A stretch of 64,000 nucleotides of DNA from Sphingobacteriales bacterium 46-32 (GCA_001898485.1 MKTY01000027.1:186001-250000); one strand, 5' to 3'. Shown: positions 34,411 to 42,759, counted from the first letter of the stretch. Notes: generated by a model from the sequence alone, not told the origin. A program made the numbers and translations.

Positions 34411-34710
34411 GGTGGCAGATAAGGTGCTATGAATTTGAGAATTTTATTTCATAAAAAGCACACAGCTAACAAAAAATATTTTTGAACAGGATATTCACTA
34501 AGAGTTTTTTCTATAACAGAAGCAAACCAACCACTTGTATAAGTCCACCGGAAAACGGTGCCGCACGAACATGGAAATGAAGTTTTTATTTTAATAAAAC
34601 CGCATGCTGAGTACAACATAGATGTTCTGCCATTTCTTTCGGCAATAACCTCCGCATTGCCTAATTTTAATCCTCCCAGTACAACTATTTAATACTAATT
34701 AAACCCGTTT
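34411..34710. other. 300-bp divergent promoter region
   Basis: Between the RHS cluster and the sulfurtransferase gene. AT-rich, with TTTTTTG words on the minus strand for the RHS cluster and TAATTTTA on the plus strand about 40 bases before the sulfurtransferase ATG. A short palindromic CACCGGAAAACGGTG is at about 34546. I see no gene in it. Confidence 0.4.
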
Positions 34711-35556
34711 ATGTCGACTATTAAACCGCTTATTGACGCTTCAGAAGCTGTTGAACTTATTAATACGCCGGATGTGATATTTATTGACGCCCGCAGTGGT
34801 GCCGATGCGGCCGATCGCTTTGCTGCCGGACATATTGCCGGGGCAGTGCATGCCGACCTGGATAAAGATTTGTCGGCCGTAAAACAAAATGCGGCCGATG
34901 GAGGTCGCCACCCCCTTCCTCCCCTGTCTGCTTTTGTGCAATGGTTGGGCAAAGCCGGCATCGATCCGGCCAGCCGGGTGATCATATATGACGACAAGGC
35001 CGGAGCCAATGCTGCTGCCCGCTGCTGGTGGATGCTCCGTGCCGTGGGGCATCTGCAGGTGCAGGTAGTGAATGGCGGCTTACAGGCCCTGCAGGCAGCG
35101 GGTGCTGTATTGTCAGCTACAGCAACAGATATAAAAGAAAAGCCCGCTTACCCCGCTACGGACTGGCAGATGCCGGTAGCTTCTATCGAAGAGGTAGCCG
35201 CAGCGGCTGCGGATCCGCATAAATTAGTGATCGATGTGCGCGAAGCGTATCGCTACCGCGGCGAGAGCGAACCGATAGACCTGGTAGCAGGTCATATACC
35301 GGGTGCTGTGAACCAGCCTTATACCGGCAATCTGGATGCCGCAGGCAGATTTCAGGATGCCGGACAATTGCAGGAACTATACCAGCCGCTGCTGGAGAAT
35401 AAGGAGGAAGTAATAGTACATTGCGGATCGGGTGTGACGGCCTGCCATACCCTGCTGGCCCTGGAGCAGGCTGGCATTACGGGTGCACGCTTATATGTGG
35501 GATCCTGGAGCGAATGGTCGCGCAATGATAAACCGATAGCAACCGGCAATGAATAA
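34711..35556 (+). CDS. sseA: 3-mercaptopyruvate/thiosulfate sulfurtransferase
   Basis: 281 aa with two rhodanese domains, the first inactive and the second with the active-site loop CGSGVTA (Cys238), the signature of 3-mercaptopyruvate sulfurtransferases (thiosulfate-specific enzymes usually have CRKGVTA). DVREAYRYRGESEPIDLVAG is the usual second-domain motif. It moves sulfur from 3-mercaptopyruvate to thiol acceptors. Cytosolic; no signal peptide. Single gene with its own terminator. Confidence 0.92.
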   Translation: MSTIKPLIDASEAVELINTPDVIFIDARSGADAADRFAAGHIAGAVHADLDKDLSAVKQNAADGGRHPLPPLSAFVQWLGKAGIDPASRVIIYDDKAGANAAARCWWMLRAVGHLQVQVVNGGLQALQAAGAVLSATATDIKEKPAYPATDWQMPVASIEEVAAAAADPHKLVIDVREAYRYRGESEPIDLVAGHIPGAVNQPYTGNLDAAGRFQDAGQLQELYQPLLENKEEVIVHCGSGVTACHTLLALEQAGITGARLYVGSWSEWSRNDKPIATGNE

Positions 35557-35560
35557 AATG

Positions 35561-35594
35561 AAAAAAAGCTTTCCGAAAGGAGAGCTTTTTTTGT
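35561..35594 (+). terminator. terminator of sseA
   Basis: AAAAAAAGCT and AGCTTTTTTT, extended by TTCC / GGAG around a GAAA loop. A seven-T run follows; 5 bases after the stop. Confidence 0.85.
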
Positions 35595-35620
35595 TTTAAA
35601 TCATGACGGATGGCTACTAA

Positions 35621-36493
35621 TCAGGCGCCGAGATAACTACGCAGTACCTGAGTATTCTTGGTATTTCTTAACAACATGAGTGCTTTATCTTTTATCTGCC
35701 GTACCCGCTCCGGCGTAAGATCCATTCTGCGGGCAATATCTTCGAGACTCAACGGATGGTCTACATTAATGCCAAAGTAATAGCAGATGGTTTGTTTTTG
35801 TTTGGCGTTGAGGATTTGCAGCGAACGGCCAATCTCTTGCTTGAGTGAATCGCTGCCATACAGTTCGCCGTCGGTACGATCGGCATTTTGATTTACCAGC
35901 ATGTCGATCAGCGAACCATCTTCGTCCTCACCCATTACAGGCGAGTCGAGGCTGATATGCCCGTTCTTATGACGCAGGGTATTATTGATGTCATCAACAT
36001 TTACATCGAGGGCTTCGGCCAGTTCTTCGGTCGATGGTGCACGCTCCAGTTGCTGCTCCAGTTCAGACTGGGTGCGCTGGATTTTTCCGCTAAGGGCTAC
36101 TTTATTGAGTGGCAGGCGGATCATCCGGCTGTTTTCGGCCAGTGCCTGCAGAATGTACTGACGGATCCACCATACGGCAAAAGAGATGAACTTGAAACCA
36201 CGGGTGTCATCAAAACGCTGGGCGGCTTTAATGAGCCCCAGGTTGCCTTCGTTGATCAGGTCGGGGAGCGAAAGGCCCTGGCCCTGGTATTGTTTGGCAA
36301 CCGAAACCACAAAACGAAGATTGGCCCGCGTTAAGCGATCAAGGGCGTTCTTATCCCCTTTTTTAATTAAGGAAGCCAGGCGAACTTCTTCCTCGGCAGA
36401 AATCATTTCCACCTTTGCAATTTCCTGGAGGTATTTGTCCAGGCTGGATGCTTCACGATTCGTAATCGAATTCGTGATTTTAAGTTGTCTCAT
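35621..36493 (-). CDS. RpoD/SigA-family sigma-70 factor
   Basis: 290 aa from MRQLKITNSITN (an upstream in-frame Met two codons earlier is also possible). Regions: 1.2 LDKYLQEI; 2.1-2.4 NLRFVVSVAKQYQGQG, DLINEGNLGLIKA and RGFKFISFAVWWIRQ; 3 LPLNKVALSGKI; 4.2 LSLEDIARRMDLTPERVRQI. The short form with no 1.1 region is typical of Bacteroidota principal sigma factors. Several positions in regions 1.2 and 4.2 (EIAKVEM, MDLTPERV) depart from the commonest primary sequence as I remember it, so it may be a second group-2 paralogue. Confidence 0.88.
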   Translation of the reverse strand: MRQLKITNSITNREASSLDKYLQEIAKVEMISAEEEVRLASLIKKGDKNALDRLTRANLRFVVSVAKQYQGQGLSLPDLINEGNLGLIKAAQRFDDTRGFKFISFAVWWIRQYILQALAENSRMIRLPLNKVALSGKIQRTQSELEQQLERAPSTEELAEALDVNVDDINNTLRHKNGHISLDSPVMGEDEDGSLIDMLVNQNADRTDGELYGSDSLKQEIGRSLQILNAKQKQTICYYFGINVDHPLSLEDIARRMDLTPERVRQIKDKALMLLRNTKNTQVLRSYLGA

Positions 36494-36760
36494 TCCCATA
36501 GGTTGATCTTTTTAGATAAGCAGTGTTTAATGTGTATTGGTACTTTGATGAAGCAAAGGAACGAAGTCACATTACCCAAAAAAATAGTTAAAGCGCTTAT
36601 TCTGCTGTCAATACGGTTGGTAGTATGCTGTAGTGTTTCGGCTACATAAAAAACCTAAGTAGTTTTCCGATAACCGGGTTGGCACAACCAGATCGCCGGG
36701 CGAAAGGTGTCTCAGCAATCATTGTGCTGCGGGGCAATATGTGAAATACCTGCTCTCATT
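36494..36760. other. sigma-gene upstream region
   Basis: Non-coding. On the minus strand TTTTTTTGGG and TTCCTTTG (about 36553-36560) resemble -33 and -7 elements, though spaced about 15 bases instead of 19. No gene is seen. Confidence 0.35.
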
Positions 36761-36803
36761 CATTAGCACATTCGCATATCGCTGTTGTCCGGGGAAATAT
36801 CTT

Positions 36804-36869
36804 TATCTGCGGTATTCTGCGTTTTCTGCGGGCAAAATTTCCCGCAGATGGCGCAGATTTTCGCAGATA
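36804..36869. repeat. family B hairpin, copy 1
   Basis: 29-base arms (TATCTGCGG...TCTGCGGG at 36804-36832; CCCGCAGATGGCGCAGATTT... at 36841-36869) with about six mismatches and an 8-base loop. Each arm carries three CGCAGA/TCTGCG words at about one-turn spacing. Confidence 0.8.
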
Positions 36870-37225
36870 AATCCTTGCCGATTTTTCAAACAGATACATA
36901 AGTATGCACTGTTTTTTATGGTGTTTCCACAACCGTTCAGCCCATCTTTTTGCCTCCGCGGCTGGCGAACCACAAGAAAAGAATAGGCGAATGTGGTAAT
37001 GTGCCGGAGTGCGAATGACCCTTTGCGTCTCCGATCTGCTTGAGTTCTTCGCGATCTGAATAAGGCGGGAAATAGCGATTAAACAGTGCTCACGCTGTTA
37101 AGGAGAACCAACAATGTTACAAGGGGGGCTTGCTTTTCCCAAAGCTTGCAAAAGCATCTGTATAAATCTGAGTATCAAATTTCTTTTTTGTCACATTTAT
37201 TTTCCCTGGATAACAGTAATTCGCA

Positions 37226-37249
37226 TATTAGCACATTAGCACATCAGCA
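37226..37249 (-). repeat. octamer array A4, about 3 units
   Basis: TATTAGCA, CATTAGCA, CATCAGCA between the two 472-bp units. Confidence 0.8.
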
Positions 37250-37276
37250 TATCGCTGTTGTCTGGGGAAATATCTT

Positions 37277-37342
37277 TATCTGCGGTATTCTGCGTTTTCT
37301 GCGGGCAAAATTTCCCGCAGATGGCGCAGATTTTCGCAGATA
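37277..37342. repeat. family B hairpin, copy 2
   Basis: Same structure as 36804-36869: arms 37277-37305 and 37314-37342, offset 473 bases from copy 1. Confidence 0.8.
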
Positions 37343-37696
37343 AATCCTTACCGATTTTTCAAACAGATACATAAGCATACACTGTTTTTTATGGTGTTTC
37401 CACAACCGTTCAGCCCATCTTTTGCCTCCGCGGCTGGCGAACCAAAGAAAAGAATAGGCGAATGGGGTAATGTGCCGGAGTGCGAATGACCCTTCGCATC
37501 CCCGATCTGCTTGAGTTCTTCGTGATCTGAATAAGGCGGGAAATAGCGATTAAACAGTGCTCACGCTGTTAAGGAGAACCAACAATGTTACAAGGGGGGC
37601 TTGCTTTTCCCAAAGCCTGTAAAAGCATCTGTATAAATCTGAGGATCAAATTTCTTTTTTGTCACATTTATTTTCCCTGGATAACAGTAATTCGCA

Positions 37697-37752
37697 TATC
37701 AGCACATTAGCACATTAGCACATCAGCACATCAGCATATCAGCACATTAGCA
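37697..37752 (-). repeat. octamer array A5, 7 units
   Basis: Seven 8-bp units (TATCAGCA, CATTAGCA, CATCAGCA types), 71 bases before the GH20-like gene. No inverted partner seen. Confidence 0.85.
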
Positions 37753-37823
37753 AATTTCCCTTCCCTGTTGGTACAGATGAACACAGATAATTCTATATTG
37801 CCGAATAAGTTTTACATTTAGAG

Positions 37824-38951
37824 ATGATGCAACAAACCTTACTGCGATGCCTGCTGGCCATGCTTTGCCTCACCGGCAGTGTCCGTCTGCCGGCACAGGA
37901 TAAACTGGACAGTCTTTTACCCGTACGTGGCTTTTGTATTGCCGCACCACAGCCGGCAGAACTGGATTCTTTTCTGCTTTTTATACGAAAAGAACTGGCA
38001 CCGCAAAAGGTGAATACCCTTATTCTGCGTGTAGATTATAACTACCAGTTTACCTCGCATCCCGAATTGCGTAATGCCGTAGCCCTGTCAAAACAGGATG
38101 TAAAACAGATTGTGGCTGCCTGCCGCGAAAATGGTATCCGCATTATTCCACAGATCAACCTGCTGGGCCACCAGTCATGGCAGAGTACGCTGGAGAACCT
38201 GCTGAAAGTTTATCCGCAGTTTGATGAAACACCGCATGTAAAATTGCCGGCGGAGTATAAATGGCCCAATGCCGATAGTCTGTATTGTAAGAGTTATTGT
38301 CCCCTGCACCCCGGTGTGCATAAGGTGGTGTTTGCATTGATGGATGAAATTTGTGAGGCGTTTGAAGCCACTGCTTTTCATGCGGGCATGGACGAAGTAT
38401 TTTATATAGGCGATTCCCGCTGCCCGCGCTGTAAGGGAAAGGATAAAGCCAAACTCTTTGCCGGCGAGGTAACCCGCATACGCGATCACCTGGCTGCTTC
38501 GGGGCGTGAGTTATGGATATGGGGCGACCGGCTGCTCGATGGTGCTGTGACCGGATTGGGCATGTGGGAGGCCAGTATGAATAATACCCATACTGCTATT
38601 GATATGATTCCGAAAGATGTGGTGATTTGCGACTGGCATTATGAACGTGCCGATCAGACGGCTGTATATTTTGCCATGAAAGGATTAAGGGTTGTAACCT
38701 GCCCCTGGCGTAAACCAGACCTGGCATTGCTGCAACTGGAAGATATCCTGCGCGCGCGCCGTCAAAGCAGCAAGCCTGTACGGGACCGCCTGCTGGGTAT
38801 GGCACAAACAGTTTGGTCGCCTGCCCGGCCCTTCCTGCGTGGCTACTACGCTGGTGCTCCCGACAGTGAAGGAGGTGGAAATACACCCTGGAATTGTTTC
38901 CGGCAATTGTATACCGCTATCAATGCGTTGCAGAAGGTTACCAAAAATTGA
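37824..38951 (+). CDS. GH20-like secreted glycoside hydrolase
   Basis: 375 aa with a short signal peptide (LLRCLLAMLCLTGSVRLPAQ). A TIM-barrel opening PVRGFCIAAPQPAELDSF and YNYQFTSHPELR, then the pair HAGMDEVF (186-193) corresponding to the Asp-Glu pair of GH20 beta-N-acetylhexosaminidases, and WGDRLLDG and CDWHYERA strands. It lacks the usual extra N-terminal GH20b domain and is short (GH20 enzymes are commonly above 500 aa), so its substrate may differ. CPRCKG and CYSC-like Cys pairs (SRCPRC) could bind zinc. Confidence 0.78.
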   Translation: MMQQTLLRCLLAMLCLTGSVRLPAQDKLDSLLPVRGFCIAAPQPAELDSFLLFIRKELAPQKVNTLILRVDYNYQFTSHPELRNAVALSKQDVKQIVAACRENGIRIIPQINLLGHQSWQSTLENLLKVYPQFDETPHVKLPAEYKWPNADSLYCKSYCPLHPGVHKVVFALMDEICEAFEATAFHAGMDEVFYIGDSRCPRCKGKDKAKLFAGEVTRIRDHLAASGRELWIWGDRLLDGAVTGLGMWEASMNNTHTAIDMIPKDVVICDWHYERADQTAVYFAMKGLRVVTCPWRKPDLALLQLEDILRARRQSSKPVRDRLLGMAQTVWSPARPFLRGYYAGAPDSEGGGNTPWNCFRQLYTAINALQKVTKN

Positions 38952-39119
38952 GCACACTGATTTGTTTACTATTAGCTTACATATAATGGCAATCTGATGT
39001 ATGAATAAATTGCCTTTTCCTTACGTCTTCGACCTTCCACCTCTTGCCCTTTCTTGTAGTCGATATCCTACAAGCGGGTCGTACAATGCAGTACAAGAGA
39101 TTGGGGCCGTCTACTATTT
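38952..39119. other. non-coding gap left of the candidate RNA
   Basis: Nothing coding. A reverse-oriented copy of the purine-rich GAAGG-type words (here CCTTCCACC) lies at about 39018-39053. Read-through from the GH20-like gene would cross it before 39120. Confidence 0.4.
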
Positions 39120-39147
39120 TTTGGGATAAGCACCTGTTCGATCTTTG

Positions 39148-39305
39148 CACTATCAATAACACGATCACAGTTACTGTTACTATAAAGGTTAAGGTTCTGA
39201 AAACGTTTTGATGGTTAAGGTTTAGGTTAATTTTAAGCTCGATGAAGGGTTCTCCGATTCGCCCTTTATCAAACTTACAAAAGGGATAGTTCTCTATCCC
39301 TTTTC
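39148..39305 (+). ncRNA. candidate structured non-coding RNA
   Basis: A near-consensus -7 box GATCTTTG (39140-39147), with TTTG or TTTT at 39117-39123 as a possible -33, is followed by about 155 bases without a credible gene and then a strong terminator (39279-39305). Inside, GGTTAAGGTT occurs twice around the palindrome AAAACGTTTT. A hairpin (GATGAAGGG / CCCTTTATC, 39241-39270) precedes the terminator; its CCCTTT could alternatively pair with the terminator's AAAGGG. No gene follows on this strand, so it is not a simple attenuator. No RNA family is recognised. Confidence 0.4.
39279..39305 (+). terminator. terminator of the candidate RNA
   Basis: Perfect 11-bp stem AAAAGGGATAG / CTATCCCTTTT with a 4-base loop. 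Confidence 0.75.
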
Positions 39306-39386
39306 GTATTTATAAGTAGTGAGTTTTAAGTAATAAGTTTTATGTTTTAAGTTAAACTGATTATTTATTACTTTTTTTCAACCGCC

Positions 39387-39428
39387 ATCTGTCCACTGTC
39401 ATCTGTCATCTGTCAACTGTCAACTGTC
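39387..39428. repeat. 7-bp tandem array (ACTGTC/ATCTGTC), 6 units
   Basis: Six 7-bp units (ATCTGTC, CACTGTC, AACTGTC). On the minus strand every unit reads TGACAGT or TGACAGA; since 7 is not a multiple of 3 it gives stops in every frame. It supplies the stop codon of the broken S41 gene (39420-39422). Confidence 0.85.
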
Positions 39429-39805
39429 GGTCAGACCATTATTCGAAAACTTATCATTGAAGAAAAACCAGGGTACAGCCGGTTGTTCACTGGCTTTATT
39501 TGCGGCCTCCAGTGCAGGTACATGAAAAAAATTAAGGTGATTGTCGCGGGCCGTATTTTTCAGATCGGCACCCAGTGAGGCCAGGAAATCGTCTACCGTG
39601 ATAAACGGTTTATACTTTCCGGCTTTCCATTGCTTATCCAGAAATGCGATAGTACTGATAGCTGTTTGAGAGAAATAATAGGCATCGCCAAACAGTTTTT
39701 TGTGCGGGTAAATATTTCTTCTTTCTCCCGCTGACTTACCGGTTGTGCCAGCAGCGAAACACGCCCTGTCAGCAGAATGATTGTTAATAGCAACATCTTT
39801 TTCAT
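39420..39805 (-). pseudogene. truncated, frame-disrupted S41-peptidase N-terminal fragment
   Basis: Signal peptide MKKMLLLTIILLTGRVSLLAQ, then REKEEIFTRT and a break of frame. In the 0 frame translation goes off after ACA AAA AAC and stops at 39593. One base back, the reading continues KLFGDAYYFSQTAISTIAFL, AGKYKPFITVDDFLASLGADL and ARDNHLNFFHV, like the N-terminal domain of S41 (C-terminal processing-type) peptidases, and stops at 39420. The break point A AAA AAC is a slippery heptamer in the correct frame. The catalytic domain is missing, cut at the 7-bp array, so a decayed gene is more likely than frameshifting. Confidence 0.75.
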
Positions 39806-39963
39806 GATCATTTTTTCTATTCAGATACCCGGATCCTAATACCGGTTACCTGAAACTACTGCTGTTTCTCACCGCCTGATAGAAAAGAAACATGAATTGA
39901 CAAAAAGGCTGACTGGATTGAGGCCTGTCAATTCATGAACAGGCTTTCCAGATATTCAACCGA

Positions 39964-40572
39964 TTATTTTTTTGCTTTGGGAATATGAAACTTCGATATC
40001 ATATCGGCCGTAAGTGTTTCCGGTTTATCGGGATCTGCACCGGGATTGGCGGTGAGGTCAACCACCAGCAGGTAATCGTTTTGTGGGTCTTGTGGATTCT
40101 CCCAGCGTTCCCAGAGGTAAGTACGCAACTGGCTGTTTTTTAGTTCCTCTTTTGTTGCCGCCCGGTTTGTGACCTGTCCGTTTTTAGTATAACGGTAAGT
40201 GCCTTTTGTAGGATAGGTCTTAAAAATGGCCTGGCCTTTTTCATTCTTTGTAAACTCTACTTTGCCTTCGGCATGTGTCCAGCTCTCCGTTTCAAGCCCG
40301 TACGTATTGACCTGTACATAAAGCATGAACTCATATTTTCCACCGGGCAGAAATTTGAATTTTACAATCATTCCACCACCGCTTTTGCTGGTGTTGTAGT
40401 AGGCTCCGGGTGTTGTATTTACATATTGCAGATTAGACAGTGTAGATACCGTCCAGTGTGTGCTGTCATTGGTGAGTACTTCTGCCGGTACAGGTGACTG
40501 TGCCGGGCTTTTGTCCTGGCCGCAACTGACCAGGCATGATAATAAGGCAGCAAGAAAAAGAACAGGTCGCAT
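39964..40572 (-). CDS. lipoprotein of unknown function
   Basis: 202 aa. Signal peptide with lipobox (FLAALLSCLVSC), then a Ser/Pro-rich linker. The body is beta-rich: GGGMIVKFKFLPGGKYEFMLYVQVNTYG is followed by SWTHAEGKVEFTKNEKGQAIFKTYP, GTYRYTKNG and YLLVVDLT. This looks like a small sandwich or lipocalin-like protein common in Bacteroidota. I do not recognise the family. The neighbours are unrelated. Confidence 0.72.
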   Translation of the reverse strand: MRPVLFLAALLSCLVSCGQDKSPAQSPVPAEVLTNDSTHWTVSTLSNLQYVNTTPGAYYNTSKSGGGMIVKFKFLPGGKYEFMLYVQVNTYGLETESWTHAEGKVEFTKNEKGQAIFKTYPTKGTYRYTKNGQVTNRAATKEELKNSQLRTYLWERWENPQDPQNDYLLVVDLTANPGADPDKPETLTADMISKFHIPKAKK

Positions 40573-40798
40573 GATAAAAGATAAGGTTAATGGTTAAAGG
40601 TTTAAGATGTATGAGCGGTAAGTGTCAGGTCTGCATAATTTAAAATATGATGCCCTGTTTACGAACAGCTATTACGCATAGAACAAATTTCCATTTACAA
40701 AAAGGCGTTTCGCTATCCATTCTGTTGAAGTGTCTTTTAGGCTGTATCAGTTGTGGTTTATTACGATGAAAAATATAAACACAACCCTGCTGCTGTTT

Positions 40799-40806
40799 TA
40801 TATTTG
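40799..40806 (+). promoter_or_regulatory. -7 box of the RibD-like reductase gene
   Basis: TATATTTG, a full match to TAnnTTTG, 35 bases before the chosen ATG. A GTG start at 40806 would lie inside the box, which supports the ATG at 40842. No -33 TTTG is seen. Confidence 0.55.
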
Positions 40807-40841
40807 TGGGTTCAAACATTTTTCAAATAAAAATAACCGGT

Positions 40842-41381
40842 ATGCGTAAACTTATATTAGGGCTGGCAGTAAGCCTCGATGGATTTATTGAAGGACCAAA
40901 TGGCGAATTTGATTGGTGCTTTACCGATCAGGATTATGGTATGGCTGCTTTCTTTGAGCGCGTGGATTCTTCATTTATGGGAAGAAAGAGTTTTGAAGTA
41001 GTACAGGCCATGGGTGAAGCTGCTGAGTTTCCCGGAATGCCAAAGTTGAAAGAATATATTTTTAGCAATACTCTTACCGATGTGGGACCAGAGCGCCAGC
41101 TGGTAACCGGCGATGCAGCTACTGCCGTCAAACGTATCAAGGCAGAACCAGGAAAAGATATATGGCTTTTTGGAGGGGCCAGTCTTACCAGCTCCCTGCT
41201 GCAGGAAGAACTGGTAGATGAATTGTGGTTATCTATTCACCCTATCATTCTGGGATCAGGTAAACCACTTTTTACCGGACTGCAGCAACGTATTTCCTTA
41301 CAACTGACAGAAACGCTTACTTACGATACCGGACTGGTCTCTGTGAAGTACACTATTCTGCCATCTTCCAAAAAAGGGTAA
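40842..41381 (+). CDS. dihydrofolate-reductase/RibD C-terminal-like protein
   Basis: 179 aa from ATG 40842 (MRKLILGLAVSLDGFIEGP). The frame begins further upstream at a GTG, but that lies in the promoter. Dinucleotide-binding fold typical of the RibD C-terminal/DHFR family: SLDGFIEGPNGEFDWC, SFMGRKSFEV, KDIWLFGGASL and ELWLSIHPIILGSGKPLF. Such stand-alone proteins reduce pterin- or riboflavin-pathway-like substrates with NADPH, but the true substrate is unknown. Single gene. Confidence 0.9.
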   Translation: MRKLILGLAVSLDGFIEGPNGEFDWCFTDQDYGMAAFFERVDSSFMGRKSFEVVQAMGEAAEFPGMPKLKEYIFSNTLTDVGPERQLVTGDAATAVKRIKAEPGKDIWLFGGASLTSSLLQEELVDELWLSIHPIILGSGKPLFTGLQQRISLQLTETLTYDTGLVSVKYTILPSSKKG

Positions 41382-41532
41382 AAGTACGTTGAGGCTGAGA
41401 ATCAATTAGGTGTATTTTATACATATTGATTTGGGCACATTTTTCATAAAAAAACGGATTAGTAGTTTTACGAATCAGGATTAATGGTTTACGCTAATGC
41501 TTACATTTACCGCCTGACCAAAAATTTCTGCT

Positions 41533-42669
41533 ATGCGTACTGTAATCCGTGTGTGCCTGCTCACAGGTCTGCTGTTATCTCTGCAGCTGGTTGTGCCGGC
41601 ACAGCCACTTAAAACCCGTTACAATAATTCTACCGTGTATGCGGGTATAGAAGTAGGTTCAAAAGGTGTAAAGATGAGTGTGGTGGAAATGGGGCGCAAT
41701 TCGCAAAGCAGTGGCGCCTTTCAGGTATTGAAAGATACCTCCGTCAATACAGACTTTATATCATTTACCTCAGCCAGTTCAGAAGCCACCCTCAACGGAC
41801 TTAGCGCGCTTTACACAAAAGCACTGGATGACTATAAAATTCCATCCGACAAGATCTATACTGTCATCAGCAGCGGGGTGAAGATGCAGGCAGAGAAAGA
41901 TAACCGCAATGATGCCATCAATGGATTGATCCAGTCATTTCGCACCCTCATCAAAGAGCCGGAGCGCCAGGTTGAAGTAGTGGATGTAATAGCAGAAGCA
42001 CGTCTCTCCCATCTGGGCATCGTGCCGGCTCCGCGCCGCTATACTACTTTTCTGATCGATATAGGTAGTGGTAATACCAAGGGTGGTTATTTTCCCAATG
42101 GCAATACCCGCGATTTTAAACTGTTTCAGCTCAACTGGGGTACCAAAAGTGTGGCCAATGAAACAGAAAAACGCTGCGATGAATTTGACAAAACGCTCAA
42201 TAACTACAATAAGCAGCTGGGCCGTGTATTATCGGGTGTGGAAAATGCCGAGCTCATCTATGCAGTGAATGCGAGCGGAGCCTATCCGCTGAGTGATAAT
42301 ATTGCCTTTAGTGGCGGTATTGCCTGGGCAGTGGCTACACTTACCCATCCTGAGCAGGCAGGTAAGTCATCGGTATCGGTTACGTATGAAGAAGTAAAGC
42401 GTTTAAGCGATCAGTTGCTGAACAATTATTCTTCGCTGAGCGATTCGGCGCTTGCCCGTGCCAATGCGCAGGCTGATCAGGATATACTGCGCAGTGAGGT
42501 ACAACGGGTACACAAGGTATTTGACCAGCGCGCGCTTATGGCAGGCACAGGCCTCCTGCTCAAGATCATGCGGCAGTTTACTTCCATTTATGAGAGCAAG
42601 GGATTTCAACTGGTAAAAAACGGGCAGGTAGGCTGGATCTCTGCTTATGTGGATCAGGCCATTCAATAG
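41533..42669 (+). CDS. secreted Ppx/GppA-like (ASKHA-fold) protein
   Basis: 378 aa with a signal peptide (VCLLTGLLLSLQLVVPAQ). The mature part has the two phosphate loops of the exopolyphosphatase/ASKHA fold: YAGIEVGSKGVKMSVVE and FLIDIGSGNTKGGYF. Further along, FSGGIAWAVAT matches the adenosine-region motif. Ppx/GppA proteins are cytosolic and act on polyphosphate or pppGpp. An exported member is unusual, because ATP and pppGpp are absent outside the inner membrane, although polyphosphate could be present. The catalytic Glu could not be placed with certainty. Single gene with a bidirectional terminator. Confidence 0.75.
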   Translation: MRTVIRVCLLTGLLLSLQLVVPAQPLKTRYNNSTVYAGIEVGSKGVKMSVVEMGRNSQSSGAFQVLKDTSVNTDFISFTSASSEATLNGLSALYTKALDDYKIPSDKIYTVISSGVKMQAEKDNRNDAINGLIQSFRTLIKEPERQVEVVDVIAEARLSHLGIVPAPRRYTTFLIDIGSGNTKGGYFPNGNTRDFKLFQLNWGTKSVANETEKRCDEFDKTLNNYNKQLGRVLSGVENAELIYAVNASGAYPLSDNIAFSGGIAWAVATLTHPEQAGKSSVSVTYEEVKRLSDQLLNNYSSLSDSALARANAQADQDILRSEVQRVHKVFDQRALMAGTGLLLKIMRQFTSIYESKGFQLVKNGQVGWISAYVDQAIQ

Positions 42670-42695
42670 CGCATTTCTTGTTGCATCGTGTTCAA

Positions 42696-42732
42696 TAAAA
42701 AAGCGATAACCCGAAAGGGATTATCGCTTTTA
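42696..42732. terminator. bidirectional terminator
   Basis: AAAAGCGATAACCC / GGGATTATCGCTTTT with a GAAA loop and one bulged A. It sits between convergent genes (Ppx-like on plus, helicase on minus), with A-run and T-run tails. Confidence 0.85.
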
Positions 42733-42759
42733 CTTTTAGTTTAGTATGCGTTGAGTAGG

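Larger units (their letters stand above)
36761..37752. repeat. tandem duplication of a 472-bp unit with octamer arrays between
   Basis: Two nearly identical units (36777-37227 and 37250-37699, offset 471-473) each carry one hairpin (36804-36869 and 37277-37342). Octamer pieces lie before, between and after them: 36761-36776 (2 units), 37226-37249 (3 units) and 37697-37752 (7 units, CATTAGCA orientation). Small frames within are not genes. The units share the words GCGCAGAT and CGCAGATAAATCC with the repeats at 14.1-14.9 kb. Confidence 0.88.

Noticed and set aside
37086-37343. 85-aa plus-strand frame in the 472-bp unit
   Set aside because: It covers an octamer array and a hairpin.
39593-39811. 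The 72-aa frame as a complete small gene
   Set aside because: The -1 frame restores a known S41 N-terminal domain, so the 72-aa product is a frame-broken fragment.
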